A stretch of 64,000 nucleotides of DNA, taken from NCBI RefSeq assembly GCF_000308695.1, contig NZ_BAGG01000099.1, positions 1 through 64,000 on the forward strand, written 5' to 3'. The notes under the pieces were generated by a model. That model saw only the letters and a program-made list of their open reading frames with translations. It was not told the DNA's origin and did not search any database. Positions within the stretch are counted from its first letter, which is position 1. Every line of letters begins with the position of its first letter. Positions 23,228-31,155 of the stretch are shown one piece after another. Origin of the DNA: Nocardia takedensis NBRC 100417 (lineage in GTDB: Bacteria; Actinomycetota; Actinomycetes; Mycobacteriales; Mycobacteriaceae). The position numbers were made by a program, and so were the translations under genes.

Positions 23228-24448
23228 ATGATCGCTGGAACTCCGGTATTGGACCTCGATGACGCCGCTTCGCTGGAAGCGGCCGACAGCGGCGGCGTTC
23301 TGCGTTCGGCGGCCTCCGGCGGAGCCCAGGTGCGCGCCACCGCGGCCGCCGTCGGCGAGGACGCGCTCGCCCGACTCGCCGATCTCACGCCCCGCAGCCT
23401 CGTGCTGGTCACCGGGCCCGGCCGGGCCACCCGCGCGGCGGGCGTGCTCGTGGCCGCGCTCGGGGAACGGGCGGGGCTGCCGATCGTGCCCTCCCCCGCG
23501 TTGCCGCCCTGGGTCGGCCCGCTCGACGTCGTGGTCGTCGCCGGGGACGACGCGGGCGACCCGCGCCTGATCGAAGCCGTCGACCGCGCGCAGCGCCGCG
23601 GGGCCGAAGTGGTGATCGCCGCGCCGCTGGAAGGGCCGCTGCGCACCGCCGTCGGCAGACACACGGCACTGCTGGAGCCCCGGGTGCGGGTCCTGGACCA
23701 CAACCGACTGCTGCGCTATCTCGCGGCCGTCATCGCGGTCCTGCGCGCGATCGACCCGACCCGCTCGGGCGCGATCGTCCCCGACCTGACGGCACTGGCC
23801 GACGTCCTCGACGCCGAAGCGCTGCGCGACTCCCCGCAGAACGAGGTCTTCCACAATCCCGCCAAGACCCTGGCGGCGCGGATGCAGCAGCACGGGGTCG
23901 TCTTCGCGGGTGATTCCCCGGCCACCGCGGAACTGGCCGAGCACGGCGCCGAAGTGCTGCTGCGCGCGGCGGGTCGGGTCGCCAGTGCCGTCGACCTGCA
24001 CGAAGCGGTCGCCGCGCACGGTGTCATGCTCGACGCGGCGGGCGGGTCCGCCCCCGATTTCGATCCGCTGTTCCACGACGAGGAACTCGACGGACCCGCC
24101 CCGGTCGAACGGATGCGGATCTTCGTGCTCAGCACCGACCCCGACCTGGCCGCCGCGCGGCGCAGGCTCGCGGTGTTCGGCGGCGGCTCCGGCCTGGTCG
24201 ACGCCGACCTCGTCGGCGCCGACGTGGACCTGTTGCAGAACACGCTCAGCGATCCGGCGGGCCCCACCCCGGCGCGGGTCGACGAAACAGGTGCGCCGCT
24301 GCCCGGATCGGCCACCCACAGCACCGAACTGGAGCAATTGGCCGTGCTCGCGCTCAGAATCGAGATGGCCGCCGCCTACCTCCGGCTGATCGGAGCGCGC
24401 GGCGGCGCGGCCCCCACCGACGACCGGTACGACGGGGGACGCTACTAG
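23228..24448 (+). CDS. SIS-domain (phosphosugar isomerase-like) protein, Rv3256c homologue
   Basis: About 406 residues. It resembles the bifunctional phosphoglucose/phosphomannose isomerase-like proteins (also annotated TobH) found between manB and manA in Corynebacteriales. LVLVTGPGRATRAAGVLVAA and VVVVAGDDAGDPRLIEAV look like nucleotide- or sugar-phosphate-binding folds of SIS type, and NEVFHNPAKTLAARM is a conserved C-terminal-domain start. No catalytic residue can be assigned by eye. GGGAGG at 23211-23216 supports the ATG at 23228. It overlaps manA by the TAGTG junction, so the two are coupled; a role in mannose-phosphate handling is inferred from this. Confidence 0.8.
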   Translation: MIAGTPVLDLDDAASLEAADSGGVLRSAASGGAQVRATAAAVGEDALARLADLTPRSLVLVTGPGRATRAAGVLVAALGERAGLPIVPSPALPPWVGPLDVVVVAGDDAGDPRLIEAVDRAQRRGAEVVIAAPLEGPLRTAVGRHTALLEPRVRVLDHNRLLRYLAAVIAVLRAIDPTRSGAIVPDLTALADVLDAEALRDSPQNEVFHNPAKTLAARMQQHGVVFAGDSPATAELAEHGAEVLLRAAGRVASAVDLHEAVAAHGVMLDAAGGSAPDFDPLFHDEELDGPAPVERMRIFVLSTDPDLAAARRRLAVFGGGSGLVDADLVGADVDLLQNTLSDPAGPTPARVDETGAPLPGSATHSTELEQLAVLALRIEMAAAYLRLIGARGGAAPTDDRYDGGRY

Positions 24449-25668
24449 TGCACGAACTCGTTGGTGCACTGCGCTCCTACGCCTGGGGTTCGCGCACCGC
24501 GCTCGCTCAGTTGTGCGGCAGGCCGGTTCCCTCGGCCCATCCCGAGGCCGAACTGTGGTTCGGCGCGCACCCCGCCGACCCCGCGCACGTGCGGGTCGAC
24601 GGCGGCGCGACGAGGTCGCTGCTGGATCTGGTCGCGGGCGACCCCGACCGGGAACTGGGCGCCGCCGCACCCGAATTCGGGGGCAAGCTGCCGTTCCTGC
24701 TGAAGATCCTCGCCGCCGAGGAGCCGCTGTCGTTGCAGGCCCATCCCAGCGCCGCGCAGGCGCGCCACGGGTTCGAGCAGGAGAACCGGGCCGGCGTGCC
24801 GGTGGAGTCGCCGATGCGCAACTATCGCGACGACAACCACAAACCGGAACTGGTCGTCGCGCTGGACCGGTTCGAGGCGCTGGCCGGATTCCGCGACCCG
24901 CTGCGCACGGTGGAACTGCTGCGCGCGCTGGACGTCCCGCAGTTGAACTCCTACGCCGACCTGCTCGCCGCGCAACCCGATTCGGCGGGGCTGCGCACCC
25001 TGTTCACGACCTGGATCACGTTGCCGCAGAACGTGCTGGCCACACTGCTGCCCGGAGTCCTGGACGGGTGCGTGCGCTACCTGTCGGCCAAGGGCGACCG
25101 ACTGTTCACCGCGGAAGCGCGGACCACCCTCGAACTGGCCGAGGCCTACCCCGGTGACGCGGGCGTGCTCGCGGCGCTGCTGCTGAACCGGCTCACCCTC
25201 GAACCCGGGCAGGGGCTGTTCCTGGACGCGGGCAACCTGCACGCCTACCTGCGCGGCCTCGGCGTCGAGATCATGGCCAACTCCGACAACGTCCTGCGCG
25301 GCGGGCTCACCCCCAAACACGTCGACGTGCCGGAACTGCTGCGGGTGCTGGATTTCGAGCCCATCGACCTGCCGGTCATCCTGCCCGAACCCGCCGGCGA
25401 CGGATCGGTGCGCTACCGCACCCCCGCACCGGAGTTCGCGCTGCACCGCTTCGACCTGACCGCCGGATCGGCGCAGGTGCCGCTGCACGACGGGCCCGGA
25501 ATCGTGCTCGTCACCTCCGGCACGGTGCGGTTGCTACACGACGGGGCGACGCTGGTGCTCGAGCGCGGCGCGGCGGCCTGGATCTCCGCGGCCGACAGCG
25601 ATATTCGCGCGCAGGCGGTGGACGGTCCGGCGCAGTTCTTCTGCGCCTGCGTCGGCGGCTCGCACTGA
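24448..25668 (+). CDS. manA: mannose-6-phosphate isomerase, class I
   Basis: 406 residues, cupin-type zinc enzyme interconverting fructose-6-phosphate and mannose-6-phosphate. The zinc ligands are recognisable in PLSLQAHPSAAQA, the conserved DDNHKPELVVAL and FLDAGNLHAYLRGLGVEIMANSDNVLRGGLTPKH (shown here in short pieces: LHAYL, NSDNVLRGGLT). The GTG start shares its G with the stop of the preceding gene (TAGTG). It is the last gene of the manB-SIS-manA set; a 97-base gap separates it from the CDF transporter. Confidence 0.95.
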   Translation: MHELVGALRSYAWGSRTALAQLCGRPVPSAHPEAELWFGAHPADPAHVRVDGGATRSLLDLVAGDPDRELGAAAPEFGGKLPFLLKILAAEEPLSLQAHPSAAQARHGFEQENRAGVPVESPMRNYRDDNHKPELVVALDRFEALAGFRDPLRTVELLRALDVPQLNSYADLLAAQPDSAGLRTLFTTWITLPQNVLATLLPGVLDGCVRYLSAKGDRLFTAEARTTLELAEAYPGDAGVLAALLLNRLTLEPGQGLFLDAGNLHAYLRGLGVEIMANSDNVLRGGLTPKHVDVPELLRVLDFEPIDLPVILPEPAGDGSVRYRTPAPEFALHRFDLTAGSAQVPLHDGPGIVLVTSGTVRLLHDGATLVLERGAAAWISAADSDIRAQAVDGPAQFFCACVGGSH

Positions 25669-25765
25669 TTCGATCCGGCGTCGCCGGGATTTCGCAGTAG
25701 CGTAGGCGGGAACTCCGCGGGGGACGCGGCATATTTTCGGTGGAACGAGAGAGGACATCCGACCC

Positions 25766-26680
25766 ATGTCTGCTGGTGGCGGCAAGAAGGCGATCATCGC
25801 CGCGTTGGGGGCGAACGCCGGTATCGCGGTGGCCAAGTTCGTCGGTGCGGCGATCACCGGTTCGGCCTCGATGCTGGCCGAGGCCGTGCACTCGGTGGCC
25901 GACACCTCCAATCAGGGGTTGCTGCTGCTCGGCCAGAAACGCGCCGAACAGGAAGCCGACGCGCTGCACCCGTTCGGCTACGGCCGCAACCGCTACTTCT
26001 ACTCCTTCATCGTGGCGCTGGTGCTGTTCACCCTCGGCTCGATCTACGCCATCTACGAAGGCATCCACAAGATCCAGCACCCCGAGGACCTGACCTCGCC
26101 GCTGGTGGCCGTGGTGATCCTGGTCATCGCCATCGGCCTGGAGACCTTCAGCTTCGCCACCGCCGTCAAGGAATCGCGGCCGCTCAAGGGCAACAGCAGT
26201 TGGTGGCGGTTCATTCGCTCCTCACGCAGCCCCGAACTGCCCGTGGTGCTGCTCGAGGACACCGGCGCGCTGATCGGCCTGATCTTCGCCCTCGTCGGCG
26301 TCGGCCTGTCGATCCTCATCGACCCGGTCTGGGACGGTATCGGCACCCTGGCCATCGGCGCCCTGCTCGGCGTCATCGCGATCATCCTCATCATCGAGAT
26401 GCAGAGCCTGCTGATCGGCGAGGGCGCCACCCCCGACGAGGACCGCCTGATCCGCGAGAACCTGGTCGACGGCGAGCACATCGACCGCGTCATCCACCTC
26501 AAGACCCAGTACCTGGGCCCGGAGGAGATCCTGGTGGCCGCCAAACTCGCCTTCGTCCCCGACCTCGACATAGCCGCCATCGCCACGGCCATCGACGCCG
26601 CCGAAACCCGAGTCCGCGCCGCCGTCCCCGCCGCCCGAGTCATCTACCTCGAACCCGACCTCTACCGCACCGACAAGTAA
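25766..26680 (+). CDS. cation diffusion facilitator transporter, copy 1
   Basis: 304 residues with about six membrane helices and a cytoplasmic C-terminal domain (from about residue 210). The metal site in helix 2 is HSVADTSNQ (HxxxD); helix 5 shows LLEDTGALIGL. Such proteins exchange zinc or another divalent metal for protons. The motif LHPFGYGRNRYFYSF and the C-terminal THLKTQYLGPEE-like segment place it in the ZNT9/YdfM-like branch. A close paralogue lies at 31.7-32.6 kb and the two bracket an accessory block. The start has a weak upstream GAGAGGA. Metal specificity unknown. Confidence 0.92.
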   Translation: MSAGGGKKAIIAALGANAGIAVAKFVGAAITGSASMLAEAVHSVADTSNQGLLLLGQKRAEQEADALHPFGYGRNRYFYSFIVALVLFTLGSIYAIYEGIHKIQHPEDLTSPLVAVVILVIAIGLETFSFATAVKESRPLKGNSSWWRFIRSSRSPELPVVLLEDTGALIGLIFALVGVGLSILIDPVWDGIGTLAIGALLGVIAIILIIEMQSLLIGEGATPDEDRLIRENLVDGEHIDRVIHLKTQYLGPEEILVAAKLAFVPDLDIAAIATAIDAAETRVRAAVPAARVIYLEPDLYRTDK

Positions 26681-26703
26681 GCGGCCCCGCCCACGCGGCG
26701 ATC

Positions 26704-26733
26704 GGCCCCCACGGCGGAGACGCGCTGGGGGCC
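26704..26733. terminator. possible terminator between CDF copy 1 and the toxin gene
   Basis: GGCCCCC (26704-26710) pairs with GGGGGCC (26727-26733) over a 16-base loop between two convergent genes. Weak stem length; a moderate call. Confidence 0.4.
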
Positions 26734-26779
26734 TTCGACTTTCGGTGAACTGACACCGGATAGCCTGCCGAGGGCAAGC

Positions 26780-27034
26780 TCAACCGATCCATGTCACGCT
26801 GACGACCACCACACGGCGATCCCGATCGAGGATCACGTAGACGACCAAGCCTTCGTTGCCGCGGCCGAAGACCATTCGACGCATATCGCTGTCGGGGCTG
26901 TCATCCCGATAGGGCGGTCCTTCCCACGGCGTCAACTCCAGGAAGGCTATGAGTTCCGCATAGTCGGTCAGCGCGGCAGCAGGGAGTCCGTCGACCTGTT
27001 CGAGCGCGTCGGCGACTATTTCGTAGCGGTACAC
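26780..27034 (-). CDS. RelE/ParE-like toxin of a type II toxin-antitoxin pair
   Basis: 84 residues from a GTG at 27034. Length and pattern fit the RelE/ParE fold: an N-terminal helical half (ALEQVDGLPAAALTDYAELIAFLEL) and a C-terminal strand half with MRRMVFGRGNEGLVVYVILDRDRRVVVVSVTWIG (in pieces: RRMVFG, GLVVYVILD, VVVVSVTW). RelE-type toxins cleave ribosome-bound mRNA; activity cannot be read from the sequence. It follows a DUF6247-like gene by 9 bases on the same strand, the expected antitoxin-first order. It could also be a solitary regulator-associated fold. Confidence 0.7.
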   Translation of the reverse strand: MYRYEIVADALEQVDGLPAAALTDYAELIAFLELTPWEGPPYRDDSPDSDMRRMVFGRGNEGLVVYVILDRDRRVVVVSVTWIG

Positions 27035-27043
27035 CCCGGTCCG

Positions 27044-27382
27044 CTACCGGTCGAGCGCGGCATCGATCCGCGCCCGATGTTCGGCCGCGCCCGTGGTGAC
27101 CACGGTGTGTCCGGCTCGCAAGTCGCGAACCTGATCCAACATCCGCGTGTGTGCTTCGGGGCCGTGCCGGAGCGTGGTCTCGGCGATCTGCCGGAAGGTG
27201 GCCAGCACGGCGAGAACACCGGTCAGGTCCAGCGACTGGGCGGCCGCGGACATCTCCTCGCCGTAGCGGCGCACGAATTCCGCGCGCTCCGGTTCGACCA
27301 GGGCATCGTGGATGGCACGCGGAGTCGAGCCCGCCACCCACGCGGGGTGCGCTGTCGACCTGGACGACTCCGGAGAGGCCAT
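27044..27382 (-). CDS. DUF6247-like protein, probable antitoxin
   Basis: 112 residues. The core AIHDALVEPERAEFVRRYGEEMSAAAQSLDLTGVLAVLATFRQIAET (seen as ALVEPERAEF, YGEEM, SLDLTGVLAVL) matches the DUF6247 pattern, a small actinobacterial family often next to RelE/ParE-like genes. I take the ATG at 27382; a -10-like TACACT lies 7 bases upstream of it, suggesting a leaderless transcript. Followed by the toxin gene after 9 bases. Neutralising function is inferred from the pairing. Confidence 0.65.
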   Translation of the reverse strand: MASPESSRSTAHPAWVAGSTPRAIHDALVEPERAEFVRRYGEEMSAAAQSLDLTGVLAVLATFRQIAETTLRHGPEAHTRMLDQVRDLRAGHTVVTTGAAEHRARIDAALDR

Positions 27383-27388
27383 GCCGAT

Positions 27389-27394
27389 AGTGTA
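27389..27394 (-). promoter_or_regulatory. -10 box of the toxin-antitoxin operon
   Basis: On the gene strand TACACT lies 7 bases before the ATG at 27382, so initiation would fall on the start codon. No convincing -35 is present. Confidence 0.35.
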
Positions 27395-27516
27395 TCCCAG
27401 CGCGAATTCATCGGATCTCGGCTGGTGGGCGCGGTGTGCGGCGGGGGCGGAGCGGTCGGCGCGCGACGAAATGGGCAGTCGGAACCCGCGCTTGGCGGAG
27501 GGCTGGGGCATGGGTG

Positions 27517-28485
27517 TCATTCGGGGTCGAGGGCGGTGGGGCCGAAGTCGGGGAGGGGGTCGTAGAGGTCGAGGTCGGGGTGGTGGCGGGGGCGGGGTGG
27601 GTCGGGGAGGGTGGCGAGTTCTTCGGCGATGGCGGTGAGCAGGGTGCGGGTGGCGGGTTCGTCGAGGGCCATGTGGTGCAGGCGGGTGTAGGCCCGGCGG
27701 TAGAGGGTGACGGCGGCGTGCTGTTCGAGGTAGAGGCCGCCGGTGTAGCACTGGACGAAGGTGATGGGCGGTTCGGTCAGGTAGGGGCGGGGGTGGCGGG
27801 GGAACTCCATCAGGACGAACGCGTTCGAGATCAGACCGAGGTGCATTCCGGTCGTGGCGGGCAGCACCCGGATCGACACGTTGGGCAGTTCGCCGACCTC
27901 GGCGAGATGACGGAGTTGGGCCGCCATGATCCGCGGTCCGCCGATGGGTCGGCGCAGTTGCGCTTCGTCCACCACCACGGTGAGTTCGACGGGATCGTCC
28001 CGGTCCACCAGACGCTGCTTGCGGCGCTCGAAATCCTCGATGCGCGACTCGATCTCGGCGGTGTCGGCGTGCGGGAGTTCGGTCCAGATCACTTCGCGGC
28101 GATATTCCCGGGTCTGCAACAGACCGGGAATCAGCAAGGACTGGTAGGACATCAGCCGATGCGCTTCCTGTTCCAGTGCGGCGAAGGGGTCGAAACGTTC
28201 GGGGAACGCCTCGTCGAAGGCATGCCATTCGCCATTTCCCTGCGCCGCTTCGGCGAGTTTCAACAGCGCGGCAGTCTTGCGCTGATCCGCGCCGTAGGTC
28301 TGGCACAGCCGTTCGACATCGATGAGCCGTAGGCGCACCGGTTGTCCGGTCTCCATGCGCCAGATTGTCTGTTTCCCCACGGAGATCGAGGCTTTCGCCT
28401 CCTCCATGGTGACGCCGGCCGCTTCCCGGAGCCGATAGAGCTCACGACCGAGCAGGCGACGAGGCAGCGTCGAACTTGCCCCCAT
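27517..28485 (-). CDS. XRE-family regulator with DUF5753 domain (Scr1-like)
   Basis: 322 residues. The N-terminal XRE HTH spans about residues 8-70 (ELYRLREAAGVTMEEA, VGKQTIWRMETGQPVRL). The C-terminal DUF5753 follows, with the hallmark YQSLLIPGLLQTREYRR and, later, VLPATTGMHLGLISNAFVLMEF. Such proteins are abundant in Nocardia and Streptomyces and usually sit beside a small DUF397 gene; here no DUF397 gene is adjacent, and instead a divergent three-gene operon is present. Two near-identical palindromes 26-62 bases upstream of the ATG at 28485 are probable autoregulatory operators. The last 30 residues are Pro/Asp-rich and encoded by a C-tract-rich stretch. Confidence 0.88.
   Translation of the reverse strand: MGASSTLPRRLLGRELYRLREAAGVTMEEAKASISVGKQTIWRMETGQPVRLRLIDVERLCQTYGADQRKTAALLKLAEAAQGNGEWHAFDEAFPERFDPFAALEQEAHRLMSYQSLLIPGLLQTREYRREVIWTELPHADTAEIESRIEDFERRKQRLVDRDDPVELTVVVDEAQLRRPIGGPRIMAAQLRHLAEVGELPNVSIRVLPATTGMHLGLISNAFVLMEFPRHPRPYLTEPPITFVQCYTGGLYLEQHAAVTLYRRAYTRLHHMALDEPATRTLLTAIAEELATLPDPPRPRHHPDLDLYDPLPDFGPTALDPE
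27588..27611 (+). other. G-quadruplex-prone run at the 3' end of the XRE-DUF5753 gene
   Basis: Five G-tracts of 3-5 bases are separated by loops of 1, 1, 2 and 1 bases on the plus strand, which is the template strand of the XRE gene. Further G-tracts occur upstream from about 27535. This is coding sequence for the Pro/His-rich tail (PRPRHHPD). Confidence 0.5.
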
Positions 28486-28510
28486 TTTCTGGACCCCTTC
28501 CGAAATCGCG

Positions 28511-28547
28511 GTTCCAATTGGAACGCGCCACACATTCCAACTGGAAC
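28511..28547. promoter_or_regulatory. two palindromic operator sites of the XRE-DUF5753 regulator
   Basis: GTTCCAATTGGAAC (28511-28524) is a perfect 14-base palindrome; ATTCCAACTGGAAC (28534-28547) matches it at 12 of 14 positions. Centres are 23 bases apart, about two helical turns. They lie in the 252-base divergent region between the regulator and the plus-strand operon. A further inverted repeat GCGGTTC/GAACCGC (28633-28639, 28655-28661) lies nearer the plus-strand gene. Confidence 0.6.
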
Positions 28548-28737
28548 CGAGAAGAATATTTCGCCGAATACGGTCCGGAACGCCTTCATATCCGCCCGTT
28601 CGGGTGGTCTGCTGAATAAGCGCCCGGTGCAAGCGGTTCCACACATCCACTCGTGAACCGCCACCCGCTTCCACGTCGCCATCGGGAAAAGCGGGGCCGC
28701 GGCGCACACTACACCACACACTTTTCCAGGGGGTCAT

Positions 28738-29184
28738 ATGACCGCATCGACCGTGCCCGACGAAGTTCTGCACCGGTGCCACTACTTGCGCACCGTCGGA
28801 GCGTTGCCGGTGTACGTCGATTCCGACAATCGTCTCGCCGTGAGCACCGGCGGGAACCTGAACGCGCTGACGACCGGCGAGTATTGGGGTTATCGACTCG
28901 CCGAACGGCTGCGCGAGTTCGGCATCGGCTGTCCGGTGCTGTGGCATCCGTTGCGCAAGTTGACCTTCCTCACCGGGGCCCGCGACGGCGACGACACCGA
29001 AGGGTTGGACGAGCTACTGCGCGTGACGGATTCGCGGCTGGTCCGCCCCGGTGAACCGGTCCGGCTGCCCTCGGGCGTGGAGTACACGCGCGGCTGGGTG
29101 GTCCCGGTCAGCGGGCCGTCACGGCCGTCGACCGACGTCGTGCTCGACATGCTGTCGGCCTGTGTCGGCGCGGAGCGACGATGA
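28738..29184 (+). CDS. hypothetical protein, first paralogue of a coupled three-gene operon
   Basis: 148 residues, family not recognised. It is soluble with no signal or membrane segment. Visible features are CHYLRTVGALPVYVD near the N-terminus, CPVLWHPLRKLTFLTGA in the middle and RLVRPGEPVRLPSG later. The next gene shares the same layout (CEYYRKVCGLPAVLD, PIVSHPRSATWTFLM, RLIREGGVIALPS), so the two are paralogues. AGGGGG precedes the ATG at 28738. It diverges from the XRE-DUF5753 regulator, which probably controls it. Function unknown. Confidence 0.75.
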   Translation: MTASTVPDEVLHRCHYLRTVGALPVYVDSDNRLAVSTGGNLNALTTGEYWGYRLAERLREFGIGCPVLWHPLRKLTFLTGARDGDDTEGLDELLRVTDSRLVRPGEPVRLPSGVEYTRGWVVPVSGPSRPSTDVVLDMLSACVGAERR

Positions 29185-29678
29185 TCGGCTCGGAGTCGGT
29201 CGGGTTCGCCGACACACCGCGCGCCCGCTGCGAGTACTACCGCAAGGTGTGCGGGCTACCGGCCGTCCTCGATCCGCGCCACGGCGGGATCACCTTCCGC
29301 GCCGGGTTCGTCTGGGGGCTGATGATGCCGTCCGAGCTGGGCAATCGGGTACGTCTCGATCTGGAACGGCACGGCGACGGCGGCGGTCCGATCGTCTCGC
29401 ATCCGCGCAGCGCGACGTGGACGTTCTTGATGCGTTCCGACATTCCGGCGACCCGACTACCGGAGTTCGGCGCGTTGCCGCGCGCGGGTGTCCGGTTGAT
29501 CCGCGAGGGCGGGGTGATCGCGTTGCCGTCTCCGGCGGACAGCGATCCGGTGTATCGGGCGTGGATCACGGCCGCGCACAGCGCGTTCCGTCCTTCGGGG
29601 ATGGTCGTGTTGGAGGCGGCGAAGCGGTGTGTCGCGGCCGGGGCCACGTGGGTGTCGCCGCAGGCGGGTGAGCTGTGA
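29181..29678 (+). CDS. hypothetical protein, second paralogue of the three-gene operon
   Basis: 165 residues, not recognised. Starts in an ATGA overlap with the previous gene's stop. It aligns with its neighbour along the whole length: CxYxRxVxxLP, a central HPR/L-x-x-TWTFL block, an R-L-x-x-x-G-x-V-x-LPS block and a C-terminal RPSxxVVL-x(4)-CV. The shared pattern suggests a domain of about 140 residues that may form a heterodimer. Nothing catalytic can be assigned. Confidence 0.75.
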   Translation: MIGSESVGFADTPRARCEYYRKVCGLPAVLDPRHGGITFRAGFVWGLMMPSELGNRVRLDLERHGDGGGPIVSHPRSATWTFLMRSDIPATRLPEFGALPRAGVRLIREGGVIALPSPADSDPVYRAWITAAHSAFRPSGMVVLEAAKRCVAAGATWVSPQAGEL

Positions 29679-29914
29679 ACGAGGTGTCGCCGCGACCGCA
29701 CGAACCGGATGTGCGGCTGTCGATCTTCCTGCACGGCTTGCGTTTCGAGTATCTGGCGTGCCGGTCGGCGGCGACGGGACTGGTGGACGAACACCACTGC
29801 CGCCACTACGTCGACGCGGCGGCGATCCTGCCGCTCGAGGACGGGGCGAGCTATCCGCGATTACCGAACGAGCGGCTGTATCTCGCGGCGACGACTACCC
29901 ATTCGGAAGAATGA
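29675..29914 (+). CDS. small hypothetical protein, third gene of the operon
   Basis: 79 residues from a GTG that overlaps the previous stop in GTGA. It contains FEYLACRSAATGLVDEHHCRHY, in which the Cys and HHC-x-H cluster could bind metal. The last 20 bases overlap the end of the convergent alcohol dehydrogenase gene. No family recognised; the tight coupling is the main support. Confidence 0.6.
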   Translation: MNEVSPRPHEPDVRLSIFLHGLRFEYLACRSAATGLVDEHHCRHYVDAAAILPLEDGASYPRLPNERLYLAATTTHSEE

Positions 29915-30935
29915 CCGCGCGCCCGTTGATCTTGCCGCTGTGCAGGCGTTCGTAGGCCAACGGCGCCTCGTCCATGCCGAAGGTCTCCACGTGCACCCGC
30001 ACCGAACCGGCCCGCGCGAGGTCGAGCACTTCGCGCAGTTCCGGGCGGGTGCCCCAGTAGGGCGCGGTCACGGTCACCTCGAACGGCAGTGCGCCGAATC
30101 CGACGGGGACCGTGCCGCCGCCGATGCCGACGATGGTCACGTCACCCTCCATCGCCACCGCGGCCGCGGCGGTCGCGGTGGTGGGGGGTGCGCCGACGAA
30201 GTCGAACACGGCGGTCGCGCCGCGTCCGTCGGTGAGTGCTTTGATCCGGTCGGCGGCTTTGTCGTCGGAGGTGACGGTCTCGTGCGCGCCGACGGTGCGC
30301 GCGAGGTCGAGTTTGTCCTCGGCGAGGTCGACGGCGATGACCCTGGCGGGCGTGAGCGCGCGCAGCAACTGGATAGCAACATGGCCGAGCCCGCCCGCGC
30401 CGATGACCACCGCGGTCGAACCTGGCACCAGTTTCGGCAGCGAGCGGACGATGGCGTGGTACGGGGTGAGGCCGGCGTCGGTCAGCGGCACGGTGCTGAC
30501 CGGGTCGAGACCGTTCAGCGGTTCCAGGTGCCGGGGGTTGTCGACGATCAGGTATTCGGCGATGGCTCCGGGCGCACCCAAGCCGGGCGGGTTGATGCCG
30601 AGTTCGGCGGCGCGCAGGCAGTAGTTCTCGCGTCCCGCCGCGCACGGATGGCAGGTGCCGCAGCCCCACGGGCCGTAGACGGCGACGTCGTCGCCGACGG
30701 CGAATTCGGTCACCCCGTCGCCCAGTGCGGCCACGGTGCCCGCGCCTTCGTGGCCGAGGGTGAGCGGCAGTTCGTACGGGAATTCGCTCTCGGGCCAGGA
30801 CATCACCGCGATGTCGGAGTGGCACACGCCCGCGGCGGTGACTTTCAGCAGCACCTGCCCCGGTCCGGGTTCCGGGTCGGGCACGGTGACCACTTCCGGG
30901 GCCGCGCCGATGGTCCGGTACTGGAGAGCCTTCAT
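29895..30935 (-). CDS. zinc-dependent alcohol dehydrogenase, Rhodococcus ruber ADH-A-like
   Basis: 346 residues. Catalytic zinc ligands Cys38 and His62-Glu63 (GVCHSD, LGHEGAG), structural zinc ligands Cys92, Cys95, Cys98 and Cys106 (CGTCHPCAAGRENYC), and the Rossmann loop VVIGAGGLGHV are all intact. The sequence resembles the medium-chain secondary alcohol dehydrogenase ADH-A of R. ruber over its length (for instance AVYGPWGCGxCH and LTDAGLTPYHAI). It oxidises secondary alcohols or reduces ketones with NAD. GGAGG seven bases upstream supports the ATG at 30935 over that at 30941. A link to alkane metabolism is possible but not shown. Confidence 0.93.
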   Translation of the reverse strand: MKALQYRTIGAAPEVVTVPDPEPGPGQVLLKVTAAGVCHSDIAVMSWPESEFPYELPLTLGHEGAGTVAALGDGVTEFAVGDDVAVYGPWGCGTCHPCAAGRENYCLRAAELGINPPGLGAPGAIAEYLIVDNPRHLEPLNGLDPVSTVPLTDAGLTPYHAIVRSLPKLVPGSTAVVIGAGGLGHVAIQLLRALTPARVIAVDLAEDKLDLARTVGAHETVTSDDKAADRIKALTDGRGATAVFDFVGAPPTTATAAAAVAMEGDVTIVGIGGGTVPVGFGALPFEVTVTAPYWGTRPELREVLDLARAGSVRVHVETFGMDEAPLAYERLHSGKINGRAVILPNG

Positions 30936-31155
30936 CGCCATACCTCCGCGGTGGTGTTTTGGCAAATATTCAGCACACGCCCGGGTTCGAGTGTAGCCAC
31001 CCGCGCCTCGCGACGGTCGGGACTCGGGAACACGGTGGCCGCCACCACCCGGGCGAACCGATCAGGAATCGAGAAGCGCAGGTCAGGGGGTCGGTCTAGC
31101 GTCGAGGACGACACCGGCACCGAGCCGGCAACCCACGGCCTTCGAGGAGAACACC

